Shown here piece by piece: positions 63,276 through 64,000 of a stretch of DNA of 64,000 nt. The stretch covers positions 1 through 64,000 of the forward strand of contig JANDLT010000012.1 in NCBI GenBank assembly GCA_024330265.1, read 5' to 3'. Source of the stretch: Pyrinomonadaceae bacterium MAG19_C2-C3. Lineage in GTDB: Bacteria; Acidobacteriota; Blastocatellia; Pyrinomonadales; Pyrinomonadaceae. The notes beneath the pieces were generated by a model that was given only the letters and a program-made list of their open reading frames with translations, ran no database searches and had not been told where the DNA came from. Positions within the stretch are counted from its first letter, which is position 1; each line of letters opens with the position of its first letter. The translations under genes were made by a program, and so were the position numbers.

Positions 63276-64000
63276 ATGAAGAACGCTCACAAGCGCACCT
63301 GCTTTTCGTTGATGCTGTTGCCGTTCTTGGCGGTCGGAGTAAGCACGCCAGCCTCTGCTGTTCAAACCAACAATGCGCGCACTAACACCGCTTCCGCCGC
63401 CCGCACACTCGGAAAAATCACCGGCATCGTCCGCGACGCACACGGCACGCCGCTCGAAGGCGCGCTGATTTCCGTTCTCCAAAACGGTTTCCGCTTTGGT
63501 CGCGCGGCGAGTCGCGTCGTCGGTGAAACGCGCAGCCGCGCCGACGGCACATTCCTCGTTCGTGCGACACCCGGAAGCTATGAAGTTCAAGCCCAAGCGG
63601 CGGGTTTTGACGGGGCGCAGTTTTCAGATTTGCAAGTTGATTCGACGCAAGACCTGATTGTTAGATTTAATCTTGAACGGTCGGGAAGCGGACGCACGAT
63701 GCCGGAGCGTCGCGCTGACCGCGACGATGCGAAGTGGCGCGTGCGTGCGGCGCACGGGCAGCGTTCGATTTTTCAAATTGATGACGACGGTCAAATCATC
63801 GTCACCAATACGGCGAACGTCGGAACGGAAGCGACGGGCGATGTCGTGATGGTTGATGATTCAACGGTGGAAGATGAGACGACGGAAGCTGAGAAGCGCA
63901 CGCTTGAAGGTCGCACGCTCGAAGGTCGTGCGAGAGGTGATGTGCGTCGTCCGGCGCGCGGTGTGGTTGAAACCTACGTCGCAACTTCGGCTGACGCGCG
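63276..64000 (+). CDS. Secreted protein with carboxypeptidase regulatory-like domain (3' end beyond the window)
   Basis: At least 241 residues, open to the window edge. The start at 63276 begins MKNAHKRTCFSLMLLPFLAV, a signal peptide that appears to end at ASA. Residues about 40-115 form a carboxypeptidase-regulatory/CnaB-like beta domain: KITGIVRDAHGTPLEGALIS, then TRSRADGTFLVRATPGSYEV and QAAGFDG. This is the 'TG.V.D..G.pl.ga' pattern seen at the start of many outer-membrane transporters of Acidobacteriota. A hydrophilic stretch follows, with a short tandem TLEGR repeat near residues 211-220. What the C-terminal part does cannot be seen. Confidence 0.8.
   Translation, partial: MKNAHKRTCFSLMLLPFLAVGVSTPASAVQTNNARTNTASAARTLGKITGIVRDAHGTPLEGALISVLQNGFRFGRAASRVVGETRSRADGTFLVRATPGSYEVQAQAAGFDGAQFSDLQVDSTQDLIVRFNLERSGSGRTMPERRADRDDAKWRVRAAHGQRSIFQIDDDGQIIVTNTANVGTEATGDVVMVDDSTVEDETTEAEKRTLEGRTLEGRARGDVRRPARGVVETYVATSADA

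Overview
The window looks like a chromosomal segment of an Acidobacteriota bacterium, most likely class Blastocatellia (Pyrinomonadaceae-like). This is inferred from a secreted protein of the VWFA-related acidobacterial type (13675-15834), four Uma2-family genes, the three-subunit PurS/PurL/PurQ enzyme, a moderately GC-rich composition and abundant palindromic intergenic repeats. About 57 protein genes are supported. I see no rRNA, tRNA, CRISPR array, transposase or phage gene. Both ends cut through features: a repeat on the left and a secreted-protein gene on the right.

Regions. 1-8.4 kb: small membrane protein, serine acetyltransferase, small coiled-coil and metal-binding proteins, then prmC, murA, a HIT protein, ttcA, a dienelactone hydrolase and a bactofilin. 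8.7-15.8 kb: a 2-oxoacid:ferredoxin oxidoreductase (korA, korB) with a Uma2 gene between the subunits and a CBS-domain gene on each side, then the VWFA protein, closed by a perfect bidirectional terminator. 15.9-21.8 kb (minus strand): Lon, Hsp20, a CBS protein and a SIMPL protein. 22-30.6 kb: Rieske protein and ferredoxin, M61 peptidase, YD-repeat protein, aspartate ammonia-lyase, Uma2, GAF-SpoIIE phosphatase, MscS channel. 31-44 kb: a TetR (FadR-like)/acyl-CoA ligase operon with a recognisable operator, Uma2, hydrolase, hybrid histidine kinase, GT-C membrane protein, lipoprotein, GT9 glycosyltransferase, Uma2, secreted protein. 44-49 kb: gpmI, eno and pabB. 49-58 kb: purL, two thioredoxin-fold proteins, a restriction-modification (R-M) locus, purQ, purS, an aspartic protease and purB. 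58-64 kb: a second R-M pair, an MBL hydrolase, a coiled-coil protein, an M16 peptidase and the truncated secreted protein.

How the genes work together. Purine synthesis (purS, purQ, purL, purB) and lower glycolysis (gpmI, eno) form the metabolic core. The TetR/ligase pair is a self-contained fatty-acid unit. Two DNA-methylation loci lie on either side of purB-purQ and look acquired. One pairs a C5 methyltransferase with a HaeII N-terminal-like domain and an overlapping SRA-like reading frame. The other pairs an N4-cytosine/N6-adenine methyltransferase with an unrecognised probable endonuclease.

The most unusual signal is outside the genes. About six copies of a roughly 210-255 bp intergenic element share a fixed order of hairpins. 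Hairpin centres are constant and depend on the arm, while the stems vary between copies with compensating changes. A second layer of spacers consists of short words repeated and mirrored into long hairpins, mostly at gene 3' ends.
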